A stretch of DNA of 64,000 bases from Eretmocerus hayati. Its lineage: Eukaryota; Arthropoda; Insecta; Hymenoptera; Aphelinidae. Under the pieces are notes generated by a model. The model ran no database searches, was not told where the DNA came from, and was given only the letters and a program-made list of their open reading frames with translations. Location of the stretch: the NCBI GenBank assembly GCA_029851415.1, contig CM056744.1, positions 86,398,907 through 86,462,906 on the forward strand, written 5' to 3'. Within the stretch, counting starts at the first letter, position 1. The number at the start of each line of letters is the position of its first letter. This document shows positions 13,464 through 23,860 of this stretch, piece by piece. A program made the translations under genes and the position numbers.

Positions 13464-15887
13464 CCCGCGTAGAAATTGAAAATATTGGCGACATGTCGCC
13501 GAGCTATCGCGAATTCCCATTTGCGACAGCTCTGCGATAGGTCGGCGATAGGTCGGCGACATGTCGCCAATATGATTTTGCGACAGCTCGCCGACATATC
13601 GCCAAACCTGTATTTGCGACATGTCGCAAATTCGTCGACAAAATTTTTCAAAAATTCGAAATTTTATTCGATTTTGTGATTTTTCATGGAACGGGAATCG
13701 ATCACAAGGAATCTGAGATTGAAATTATGGGCTTGATGGTACTTTTATTTAATTAAAAATAGGCTCTTGGTGTACAAATTCATCTTTACATATCTTTTGA
13801 CTTCTTGTTTAAGAAATTCCAACGTTTTACGTTCATAAGCACATTCACAAGGTCCAAATAATTAGAAAAATTTGATCGCAGTAGAATAGCGCGTATGATA
13901 CATTATTACAAATTCGTAAGAAAACTCGCTCAACACTCTGATCGTCGGGCTAAAATCACTTGATCTTATAATTTTTTGTGACACAGCACAGATATTCACT
14001 TCTCATTTTGGTGAAAATGATCAAGCTGATGAGTTTTGAAGCCGCATCTCGAAATCCGCAACACATTGCTCACTCGAGATGCCACGTCGTCGGGCCTCCC
14101 CATCGGAGCAAAGACGCTTCCGAGACGTCTGCGACTACTTATTGCGAGGCTGATGTAGGTGGACACATCAACCCCATGGCTGACTCTTTGTCTCGTGGAA
14201 AACAGACGGCCAAACTTTGACGGGCGAGACTCGATAAGGCATGCTTCCGCGATGATCATCCGGCGTAGCAGAACTCGCAGAACCCAATGCCATCCGTAGT
14301 TTTTCTGAAAAAATCACGCACACGCATTAGAAATGCAGCTTCTATTCTTGATACAGGTGGATGGTGATCAGGAAAAGCGAGATACAAGAGGCACATTTTC
14401 AAGATTTGAAAAGTAAACACTGCGTGCAATAAGGCGAGGTTATGACGGTCGACTGCACGTGAAAATTCATCGAAACTTAATTATATCGGTCAGAAATACT
14501 TATCTGATTTATTGAGATTAGCCTCCGCATCCTCGGAAAGCACCTTCTGCGATAAAGCTGCTCAGCAATACAATAACTATCCCAAACGCCAAATGTCAGA
14601 GAAGATTGAGGCAGAAACGAGTTGTCTGTATACTTTTCAATTCACCGGTACGAAGTGAGAGCAAGACGATCGATCAATATTATTCAGATTCGGGTAATGT
14701 AATGTAAACAACAATAAATTCACACAACCGGGCTTTTCTGTCGATCTTCTCTGACATTTGGCGTTTGGGATAATTATTGTATTGCTGAGCAGCTTTATCG
14801 CAGAAGGTGCTTTCCGAGGATGCGGAGGCTAATCTCAATAAATCAGATAAGTATTTCTGACCGATATAATTAAGTTTCGATGAATTTTCACGTGCAGTCG
14901 ACCGTCATAACCTCGCCTTATTGCACGCAGTGTTTACTTTTCAAATCTTGAAAATGTGCCTCTTGTATCTCGCTTTTCCTGATCACCATCCACCTGTATC
15001 AAGAATAGAAGCTGCATTTCTAATGCGTGTGCGTGATTTTTTCAGAAAAACTACGGATGGCATTGGGTTCTGCGAGTTCTGCTACGCCGGATGATCATCG
15101 CGGAAGCATGCCTTATCGAGTCTCGCCCGTCAAAGTTTGGCCGTCTGTTTTCCACGAGACAAAGAGTCAGCCATGGGGTTGATGTGTCCACCTACATCAG
15201 CCTTGCAATAAGTAGTCGCAGACGTCTCGGAAGCGTCTTTGCTCCGATGGGGAGGCCCGACGACGTGGCATCTCGAGTGAGCAATGTGTTGCGGATTTCG
15301 AGATGCGGCTTCAAAACTCATCAGCTTGATCATTTTCACCAAAATGAGAAGTGAATATCTGTGCTGTGTCACAAAAAATTATAAGATCAAGTGATTTTAG
15401 CCCGACGATCAGAGTGTTGAGCGAGTTTTCTTACGAATTTGTAATAATGTATCATACGCGCTATTCTACTGCGATCAAATTTTTCTAATTATTTGGACCT
15501 TGTGAATGTGCTTATGAACGTAAAACGTTGGAATTTCTTAAACAAGAAGTCAAAAGATATGTAAAGATGAATTTGTACACCAAGAGCCTATTTTTAATTA
15601 AATAAAAGTACCATCAAGCCCATAATTTCAATCTCAGATTCCTTGTGATCGATTCCCGTTCCATGAAAAATCACAAAATCGAATAAAATTTCGAATTTTT
15701 GAAAAATTTTGTCGACGAATTTGCGACATGTCGCAAATACAGGTTTGGCGATATGTCGGTGAGCTGTCGCAAAATCATATTGGCGACATGTCGCCGACCT
15801 ATCGCCGACCTATCGCAGAGCTGTCGCAAATGGGAATTCGCAAATAGCTCGGCGACATGTCGCCAATATTTTCAATTTCTACGCGGG
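13464..15887. mobile_element. Large foldback element, 1.14-kb terminal inverted repeats
   Basis: The left arm 13464-14606 and right arm 14744-15887 are near-identical reverse complements. They are separated by a unique spacer of about 137 bp (14607-14743). The outer ends are CCCGCGTAGAAATTG. The outer 170 bp of each arm carry a cluster of palindromic words (GGCGACATGTCGCC, GCGACAGCTCGCCG, CGACATATCGCC), a typical subterminal repeat pattern. An 87-aa frame (13996-14259 minus, 15091-15354 plus) is identical in both arms because the arms are identical. I do not recognise it and see no transposase. CAGTCA before and CAGCGA after might be a decayed target duplication. Confidence 0.9.
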
Positions 15888-15992
15888 CAGCGAGATTTTC
15901 TATGTGAATCGAAAAGAGCAAGGATTCAAGGCAACTAATTTTTGGGAACACCTGGAGGGGTTGATTTCGATCCTGAATAATGATCGTTTTTT

Positions 15993-16082
15993 GTTCACAT
16001 TGATTGTGTCCTTTCCGGGAAATAACTTGCTGACATTGTTCACATTGATTGTGTCCTTTCCGGGAAATAACTTGCTGACATT
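15993..16082. repeat. Two-copy 45-bp tandem duplication
   Basis: Unit GTTCACATTGATTGTGTCCT (continuing to GACATT) occurs at 15993-16037 and again, identical, at 16038-16082. A recent simple duplication in the spacer between the foldback and the Helitron array. Confidence 0.9.
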
Positions 16083-16290
16083 TTTCTCATTGGGAACGTG
16101 CCATCATCACTACAGAGCTCAATGTATAAATGATATGCCGTTTAGTATAAATAAATCGACCAATAATTTTATCTTACAACGAGTCCTAATCATAAATCGA
16201 CCGGACTCGGTAGATTAGTCTAACGGAAAATATAGTCCTATTTCTTAGATGAACCCTTCTATCGAAAATGCTCAGACAGTTAAGTCGAAA

Positions 16291-17269
16291 TCCCTATCCT
16301 ATTCCGCATTTAATCGAAAATCGTTGGTCGAAGATCAGCTGATCGTCGTCGGTGTGAAATCTCGCGAGTTCGCAAGAGTGTGTAACGTGTGTGAAATCGC
16401 ATTGGTGTGAGTGTCCCCGCGCTGATTGGTGCCAATCCATGGGTTAAGTCTGATATTACTGTATGTAGCCCTGTTGACCATGCTTGGCTAAACTATACTC
16501 CGGCTACGCAGGCGCCAGCAGAAGACACAATTTAGACGTCTCCACGATCCATCCATAATATGGATTCCATATGGCTCTCAATCAAAGGGGAGGGGATTCC
16601 CGGAGAGTGCGCGCGCGGGGGAATCCTGCTGTTTATGTTCGAGCGATGTGGCGCGAAAACTCAAATGGAACAAAACATGATTCGGAGCACGTACGAGTGG
16701 GCAAAATCCCATCCCGCGCGCGGTTGTCTTCGGTCCATATTCCATGGAAATAAATCACCAAATCGAAGTCTGTTCGTCCTCAAAAGTCGTTTATCGTAGA
16801 ATCAGGAACGGAATCGCAGGCAACAATAACGAAATCGCAGGTAACAATAACAAATCGAAAATAGCAAATACAATCCATCCATGGCTCTCTCAATCAAAGG
16901 GGAGGGGATTCCCGGAGAGATCGCGCGCGGGGGAATCCTGCTGTTCCTGTTCGAGCGATGTGGCGCGAAAACTCGTTCATCGTGGATTCAACGGAATCGC
17001 AGGCAACAATAACGAAATCGCAGGTAACAATAACAAATCGAAAATAGCAAATACAATCCATCCATGGCTCTCTCAATCAAAGGGGAGGGGATTCCCGGAG
17101 AGATCGCGCGCGGGGGAATCCTGCTGTTCCTGTTCGAGCGATGTGGCGCGAAAACTCGTTCATCGTGGATTCAGGAAAGGAATCGCAGGTAACAATATCG
17201 ATATCGCGGGTAACAATAACAAATCAAAAACAACAAATCCGCGCGCTTGCGCGCGTCTTAAGTTCCTAG
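16291..17269 (+). mobile_element. Helitron unit 1 (979 bp, 5' subtype A, three modules)
   Basis: It starts TCCCTATCCTATTCCGCATT after a host A. It ends with hairpin CCGCGCGCTTGCGCGCG, about 11 nt, then CTAG. A 5' TC, a GC-rich 3' hairpin, a CTRR end and insertion between A and T are the hallmarks of Helitrons. Near its 5' end it holds GATCAGCTGATC. It carries three internal modules with GGGGATTCCC at 16592, 16904 and 17087. No Rep/helicase is encoded, so it is non-autonomous. Long open frames here read through repeats (GNNNEIAGNNNKSK) and are not taken as genes. Confidence 0.85.
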
Positions 17270-18356
17270 TCCCTATCCTATTCCGCATTTAATCGAAAGT
17301 CGTTGGTCGAAGATCAGCTGATCGTCGTCGGTGTGAAATCTCGCGAGTTCGCAAGAGTGTGTAACGTGTGTGAAATCGCATTGGTGTGAGTGTCCCCGCG
17401 CTGATTGGTGCCTTGATACAGATTTAGTTTGGTAAAACTGTATATGTGTAGCCCGATTTTGGATGTTTACACTGTACATCGGCCACGCAGGCGCCAGCAG
17501 AAGACACAGACGTCTCCACGATCAATGGCTCTCGTAATCAGAGGGGAGGGGATTACCCGAGAGTGCGCGCGGGGGAATTCTGCTGTTTCTGTTCGAGCGA
17601 TGTGGCGCGAAAACTCAAATAGAACAAAACATGATGAGCACGTACGAGTGGGCAAAATCCCATCGCGCGCGCGGTTGTCTTTGGTCCATATTCCATGGAA
17701 ATAAATCACCGAATCGAAGTCTGTTCGTCCTCAAAAGTCGTTTATCGTAGAATCAGGAACGGAATCGCAGGCAACAATAACGAAATCGCGGGTAACAATA
17801 ACAAATCGAAAATAGCAAATACAATCCATCCATGGCTCTCTTAATCAAAGGGGAGGGGATTCCCGGAGAGTGCGCGCGCGGGGGAATCCTGCTGTTTCTG
17901 TTCGAGCGATGTGGCGCGAAAACTCAAATGGAACAAAACATGATCCGGAGCACGTACGAGTGGGCAAAATCCCATCGCGCGCGCGGTTGTCTTCGGTCTA
18001 TATTCGATGGAAATGAATCACCGAATCGAAGTCTGTTCGTCCTCAAGAGTCGTTTATCGTAGAATCAGGAACGGAATCGCAGGCAACAATAACGAAATCG
18101 CGGGTAACAATAACAAATCGAAAATAGCAAATACAATCCATCCATGGCTCTCTCAATCAAAGGGGAGGGGATTCCCGGAGAGATCGCGCGCAGGGGAATC
18201 CTGCTGTTCCTGTTCGAGCGATGTGGCGCGAAAACTCGTTCATCGTAGATTCAGGAAAGGAATCGCAGGCAACAATAGCGATATCGCGGGTAACAATTGT
18301 TATTAACAAATCAAAAATAACAAATCCGCGCGCTTGCGCGCGTCTTAAGTTCCTAG
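17270..18356 (+). mobile_element. Helitron unit 2 (1087 bp, subtype B, three modules)
   Basis: It begins directly after the CTAG of unit 1 and ends CTAG at 18353-18356. Its 5' variable segment is subtype B (contains TTGATACAGATTTAGTTTGG). Modules carry kB-like words at 17548 (variant with an extra A, GGGGATTACCC), 17855 and 18167. Non-coding. Confidence 0.85.
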
Positions 18357-18944
18357 TCCCTATCCTATTCCGCATTTAATCGAAAGTCGTTGGTCGAAAA
18401 TCAGCTGATCGTTGTCGGTGTGGAATCTCGCGAATTCGCAAGAGTGTGTAACGTGCGTGAGGTCGCGTTGGTGTTGATGTCCCCGCTCTGATTGGCGCTG
18501 TGATACAGATTAAGTTTGGTGAAACTGTATATGTGTAGCCCGATTTTGGATGTTAACACTGTACATCGGCCACGCAGGCGCCAGCAGAAGACACAGACGT
18601 CTCCACGATCAATGGCTCTCGTAATCAGAGGGGAGGGGATTCCCGGAGAGTGCGCGCGCGGGGGGATTCTGCTGTTTCTGTTCGAGCGATGAGGCGCGAA
18701 AACTCAAATAGGATGGAACATGATCCGTAGAACGTACGAGTGGGCAAAGTACCATCGCGCGCGACGTTGTCTCCGGTCCGTATCCGTGAAAATATATCAC
18801 CGAATCAAGGTATTTTCATCCTCAATGAGTCGTTCATCGTAGATTCAGGAACGGAATCGCAGGCAACATTAACGAAATCGCGGGTAACGATAAAAAATAT
18901 AAAAAAAACAAATCCGCGCGCTTGCGCGCGTCTTGAGTTCCTAG
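18357..18944 (+). mobile_element. Helitron unit 3 (588 bp, subtype B, single module)
   Basis: The shortest unit, with one internal module (GGGGATTCCC at 18635). It is the most divergent in sequence. It has intact 5' TCCCTATCC and 3' hairpin-CTAG ends and sits exactly between its neighbours. Confidence 0.85.
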
Positions 18945-19728
18945 TCCCTATCCTATTCCGCATTTAATCGAAAGTCGTTGGTCGAAGATCAGCTGATCGT
19001 CGTCGGTGTGAAATCTCGCGAGTTCGCAAGAGTGTGTAACGTGTGTGAAATCGCATTGGTGTGAGTGTCCCCGCGCTGATTGGTGCCTTGATACAGATTC
19101 AGTTTGGTAAAACTGTATATGTGTAGCCCGATTTTGGATGTTTACACTGTACATCGGCCACGCAGGCGCCAGCAGAAGACACAATTTAGACGTCTCCACG
19201 ATCCATCCATATGGCTCTCTCAATCAAAGGGGAGGGGATTCCCGGAGAGTGCGCGCGCGGGGGAATCCTGCTGTTTCTGTTCGAGCGATGTGGCGCGAAA
19301 ACTCAAATGGAACAAAACATGATCCGGAGCACGTACGAGTGGGCAAAATCCCATCGCGCGCGCGGTTGTCTTCGGCCCATATTCCATGGGAATAAATCAC
19401 CGAATCGAAGTCTGTTCGTCCTCAAAAGTCGTTTATCGTAGAATCAGGAACGGAATCGCAGGCAACAATAACGAAATAGCGGGTAACAATAACAAATCGA
19501 AAATAGCAAATACAATCCATCCATGGCTCTCTCAATCAAAGGGGAGGGGATTCCCGGAGAGATCACGCGCGGCGGAATCCTGCTGTTCCTGTTCGAGCGA
19601 TGTGGCGCGAAAACTCGTTCATCGTAGATACAGGAAAGGAATCGCAGGCAACAATAGCGATATCGCGGGTAACAATAACAAATCAAAAATAACAAATCCG
19701 CGCGCTTGCGCGCGTCTTAAGTTCCTAG
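18945..19728 (+). mobile_element. Helitron unit 4 (784 bp, subtype B, two modules)
   Basis: It is the same head and tail as the other units. kB-like sites at 19244 and 19546. Its two-module body is closely related to those of units 5-7. Confidence 0.85.
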
Positions 19729-20510
19729 TCCCTATCCTATTCCGCATTTAATCGAAAGTCGTTGGTCGAAGATCAGCTGATCGTCGTCGGTGTGAAATCT
19801 CGCGAGTTCGCAAGAGTGTGTAACGTGTGTGAAATCGCATTGGTGTGAGTATCCCCGCGCTGATTGGTGCCAATCCATGGGTTAAGTCTGATATTACTGT
19901 ATGTAGCCCTGTTGACCATGCTTGGCTAAACTATACATCGGCTACGCAGGCGCCAGCAGAAGACACAATTTAGACGTCTCCACGATCCATCCATATGGCT
20001 CTCAATCAAAGGGGAGGGGATTCCCGGAGAGTGCGCGCGCGGGGGAATCCTGCTGTTTCTGTTCGAGCGATGTGGCGCGAAAACTCAAATGGAACAAAAC
20101 ATGATCCGGAGCACGTACGAGTGGGCAAAATCCCATCGCGCGCGCGGTTGTCTTCGGCCCATATTCCATGGGAATAAATCACCGAATCGAAGTCTGTTCG
20201 TCCTCAAAAGTCGTTTATCGTAGAATCAGGAACGGAATCGCAGGCAACAATAACGAAATAGCGGGTAACAATAACAAATCGAAAATAGCAAATACAATCC
20301 ATCCATGGCTCTCTCAATCAAAGGGGAGGGGATTCCCGGAGAGATCACGCGCGGGGGAATCCTGCTGTTCCTGTTCGAGCGATGTGGCGCGAAAACTCGT
20401 TCATCGTAGATACAGGAAAGGAATCGCAGGCAACAATAGCGATATCGCGGGTAACAATAACAAATCAAAAATAACAAATCCGCGCGCTTGCGCGCGTCTT
20501 AAGTTCCTAG
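19729..20510 (+). mobile_element. Helitron unit 5 (782 bp, subtype A, two modules)
   Basis: Subtype A 5' segment (CCAATCCATGGGTTAAGTCT), as in units 1 and 6. kB-like sites at 20026 and 20328. It ends CTAG at 20507-20510. Confidence 0.85.
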
Positions 20511-21292
20511 TCCCTATCCTATTCCGCATTTAATCGAAAGTCGTTGGTCGAAGATCAGCTGATCGTCGTCGGTGTGAAATCTCGCGAGTTCGCAAGAGTG
20601 TGTAACGTGTGTGAAATCGCATTGGTGTGAGTGTCCCCGCGCTGATTGGTGCCAATCCATGGGTTAAGTCTGATATTACTGTATGTAGCCCTGTTGACCA
20701 TGCTTGGCTAAACTATACATCGGCTACGCAGGCGCCAGCAGAAGACACAATTTAGACGTCTCCACGATCCATCCATATGGCTCTCAATCAAAGGGGAGGG
20801 GATTCCCGGAGAGTGCGCGCGCGGGGGAATCCTGCTGTTTCTGTCCGAGCGATGTGGCGCGAAAACTCAAATGGAACAAAACAAGATCCGGAGCACGTAA
20901 GAGGGGGGAAAATCCCATCGCGCGCGCGGTTGTCTTCGGTCTATATCCCATGGAAATGAATCACCGAATCGAAGTCTGTTCGTCCTCAAAAGTCGTTTAT
21001 CGTAGAATTAGGAACGGAATCGCAGGCAACAATAACGAAATCGCGGGTAACAATAACAAATCGAAAATAGCAAATACAATCCATCCATGGCTCTCTCAAT
21101 CAAAGGGGAGGGGATTCCCGGAGAGATCACGCGCGAGGGAATCCTGCTGTTCCTGTTCGAGCGATGTGGCGCGAAAACTCGTTCATCATGGATTCAGGAA
21201 AGGAATCGCAGGCAACAATAGCGATATCGCGGGTAACAATAACAAATCAAGAATAACAAATCCGCGCGCTTGCGCGCGTCTCAAGTTCCTAG
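20511..21292 (+). mobile_element. Helitron unit 6 (782 bp, subtype A, two modules)
   Basis: Almost identical to unit 5, with a few substitutions (for example an altered GTAAGAGGGGGG segment near 20897). kB-like sites at 20808 and 21110. A 203-aa frame spans 20704-21315, crossing the unit end, so it is not a plausible gene. Confidence 0.85.
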
Positions 21293-22078
21293 TCCCTATC
21301 CTATTCCGCATTTAATCGAAAGTCGTGGGTCGAAGATCAGCTGATCGTCGTCGGTGTGAAATCTCGCGAGTTCGCAAGAGTGTGTGACGTGTGTGAAATC
21401 GCATTGGTGTGAGTGTCCCCGCGCTGATTGGTGCCTTGATACAGATTTAGTTTGGTAAAACTGTATATGTGTAACCCGATTTTGGATGTTTACACTGTAC
21501 ATCGGCCACGCAGGCGCCAGCAGAAGACACAATTTAGACGTCTCGACGATCCATTCATATGGCTCTCTCAATCAAAGGGGAGGGGATTCCCGGAGAGTGC
21601 GCGCGCGGAGGAATCCTGCTGTTTCTGTTCGAGCGATGTGGCGCGAAAACTTAAATGGAACAAAACATGATCCGGAGCACGTACGAGTGAGCAAAATCCC
21701 ATCGCGCGCGCGCGGTTGTCTTTGGTCCATATTCCATGGGAATAAATCACCGAATCGAAGTCTGTTCGTCCTCAAAAGTCGTTTATTGTAGAATCAGGAA
21801 CGGAATCGCAGGCAACAATAACGAAATCGCGGGTAACAATAACAAATCGAAAATAGCAAATACAATCCATCCATGGCTCTCTCAATCAAAGGGGAGGGGA
21901 TTCCCGGAGAGATCACGCGCGAGGGAATCCTGCTGTTCCTGTTCGAGCGATGTGGCGCGAAAACTCGTTCGTCGTGGATTCAGGAAAGGAATCGCAGGCA
22001 ACAATAGCGATATCGCGGGTAACAATAACAAATCAAAAATAACAAATCCGTGCGCTTGCGCGCGTCTTAAATTCCTAG
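21293..22078 (+). mobile_element. Helitron unit 7 (786 bp, subtype B, two modules)
   Basis: Last unit of the array. kB-like sites at 21582 and 21896. The 3' hairpin has one change (CCGTGCGCTTGCGCGCG), then ATTCCTAG and a flanking T at 22079. Confidence 0.85.
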
Positions 22079-23720
22079 TCTTATATTATTAATGGATAAC
22101 TTCGATATCGAGATTCGAGGCGTTCCGATCGAGATTTCGCGCGCCACTTACGAGTCGTCTCAATGTGTGTTGCTGTGGATTAATGACATTGTAATATTTG
22201 AATGTATTTATAGGTGGGCCAATATAGTTGACAGTATTCAATTATGCGATCTACATAGGCGAACTATTATATCTGTTGATTATTTCCAATTCATCGAAAG
22301 AAAAGTAATGATGAGTTTCAAGTATCTGAACTCATGCACTGTAGCGTTCTGCCCAGTTCTGGTCTGCTTCGTTGTCAACATTGAGCAGGTGATCGTCGCG
22401 CTTGCGCATCATGTCGGGTTTTATTACACCTGCATATGTTAATCGGATCGCGCGCTAGATGAGTGATAGGAAAGTAGATTGCTGCTTGACCGACAACCGA
22501 AATATTGGATATCCCGTGAAATAATGAGGTTAATGGTAATCATGTGAAGATTTGATATGTGATATTTAATCTTCCTTCAACGATCCAAAAGATCTCAGGA
22601 AATCTTATCTAAATTCTCAAAATGATCCAAACTTCAAAGTTGCATCACTGTTTTCTGATTGGGGTAGATTAACTAGAATTCTTTTCATGAATGATGAGTG
22701 TTTCAACATAATTCTTAAATTGCATCTATAAAATTTTCTAATTGAGGTAGATCAACTAAAATTCTCTTTGTGAATGTTGAATATCCTTACATCGTTTTCA
22801 AAAAAGTTTTCAATTTGTCGATATAATTTTTCATTTTGGAATGTGTAGAACAACTCTCCAGTTGGTGGATGGCACTGAATTGGACCGAATGGATTGAGGA
22901 ATTTTTTATTCGTGAATAGTGTATTTTTTCGAATTGTACGAGGTTCAATGACTTTCTCACTTCTGAATGATGATGAATTGAATTTCAAATAATCGATCGG
23001 AAATTTTAAATTTGTGGACTAAAAAGATTTCTGCAGAAGCATTTAAGAAATTCTCGCTTTACTAAGGCTGATTGGCTGATCTTTGTACATATCCTCGAAA
23101 AGTGTTTCCTCCTTCTCTCTTATGGCCGACTCAGAGGAGAAGAGGGAGAAGAAGGAGAAGGGGGGAAATACTTTTCCATTCGAAAATTAGTAAGAACCTT
23201 TGAAAATCTCAATCGAATTGGAAACCCACATATTTCCCGTGAAAATTGAAATTTTCATGCACAAGCGTTGCATAGATTTGGATCATTGATTTTGGAGTTG
23301 AGCTCAATTTTCCAGTTCTCAAAATGATCTTCATTCCTTGATGGTCAACCTCAATAATATTTCGTAAAAACTGTATAGTTTTTTGATCCCACACCATACG
23401 GGTGGTTGAACCATGCGCGCGCAGCGCGCGCACTTCGTAGATTGAATAGTTTCTTGAGAATATTCGAAGAATCCCTCAGCCAGTCGTGAATTTTCGAATC
23501 AGCAATTCATAAATTTGGATTTCGAGGCATGTTAGATAGATAAACATGGATAAACAACTTCTTCGTTCCATATTTTGATACTATATTATTATATTTGCTT
23601 CTTGCTGGTACCATGTATACCTGCATAATTTTTTTTTAACACATTAGCTTTTGCTATAATTTCCAGAATTTTGAGTCATTGTAACCATCCGCGCGCAACG
23701 CGCGCGTTTTAGAGTTCTAG
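22079..23720 (+). mobile_element. Putative second Helitron-like element abutting the array
   Basis: It starts TCTTATATTATTAATGG right after the last CTAG. At 23689-23720 it shows a hairpin CCGCGCGCAACGCGCGCG, then TTTTAGAGTTCTAG followed by T. This 3' end closely resembles that of the array units. A second GC hairpin (TGCGCGCGCAGCGCGCGCA) lies at about 23413. A 116-aa frame (22092-22442, +) begins near the 5' end and is unrecognised. The 3' terminus is well supported; the 5' boundary at 22079 is inferred from the TC dinucleotide only. Confidence 0.5.
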
Positions 23721-23860
23721 TAATGAATAATGTAGTAACATTTAGCCACGATTATTCATAAAAATAAATAATATAACCCCGTATTGCGTACTATCAGCTA
23801 CTCTACGAAAACTTTAATAGTTTTCCATCCAGTTGCCAAGAAATAGCAACCGTTCACTCT

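Noticed and set aside
13996..15372. 87-aa and 80-aa frames seen twice in opposite orientation
   Set aside because: They are the same DNA read from the two arms of the foldback, so conservation between them is not evidence of coding.
16744..17292. 182-aa open frame with repeated GNNNEIAGNNNKSK blocks, and a similar 203-aa frame at 20704-21315
   Set aside because: Both lie in the Helitron array, cross or abut unit borders, and are matched by open frames in other frames and on the other strand. The repeats come from DNA modules, not from protein selection.
16291..22078. CRISPR-like or simple satellite array
   Set aside because: Units are 588-1087 bp with Helitron-type ends, not short repeats with unique spacers. 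The host is eukaryotic.
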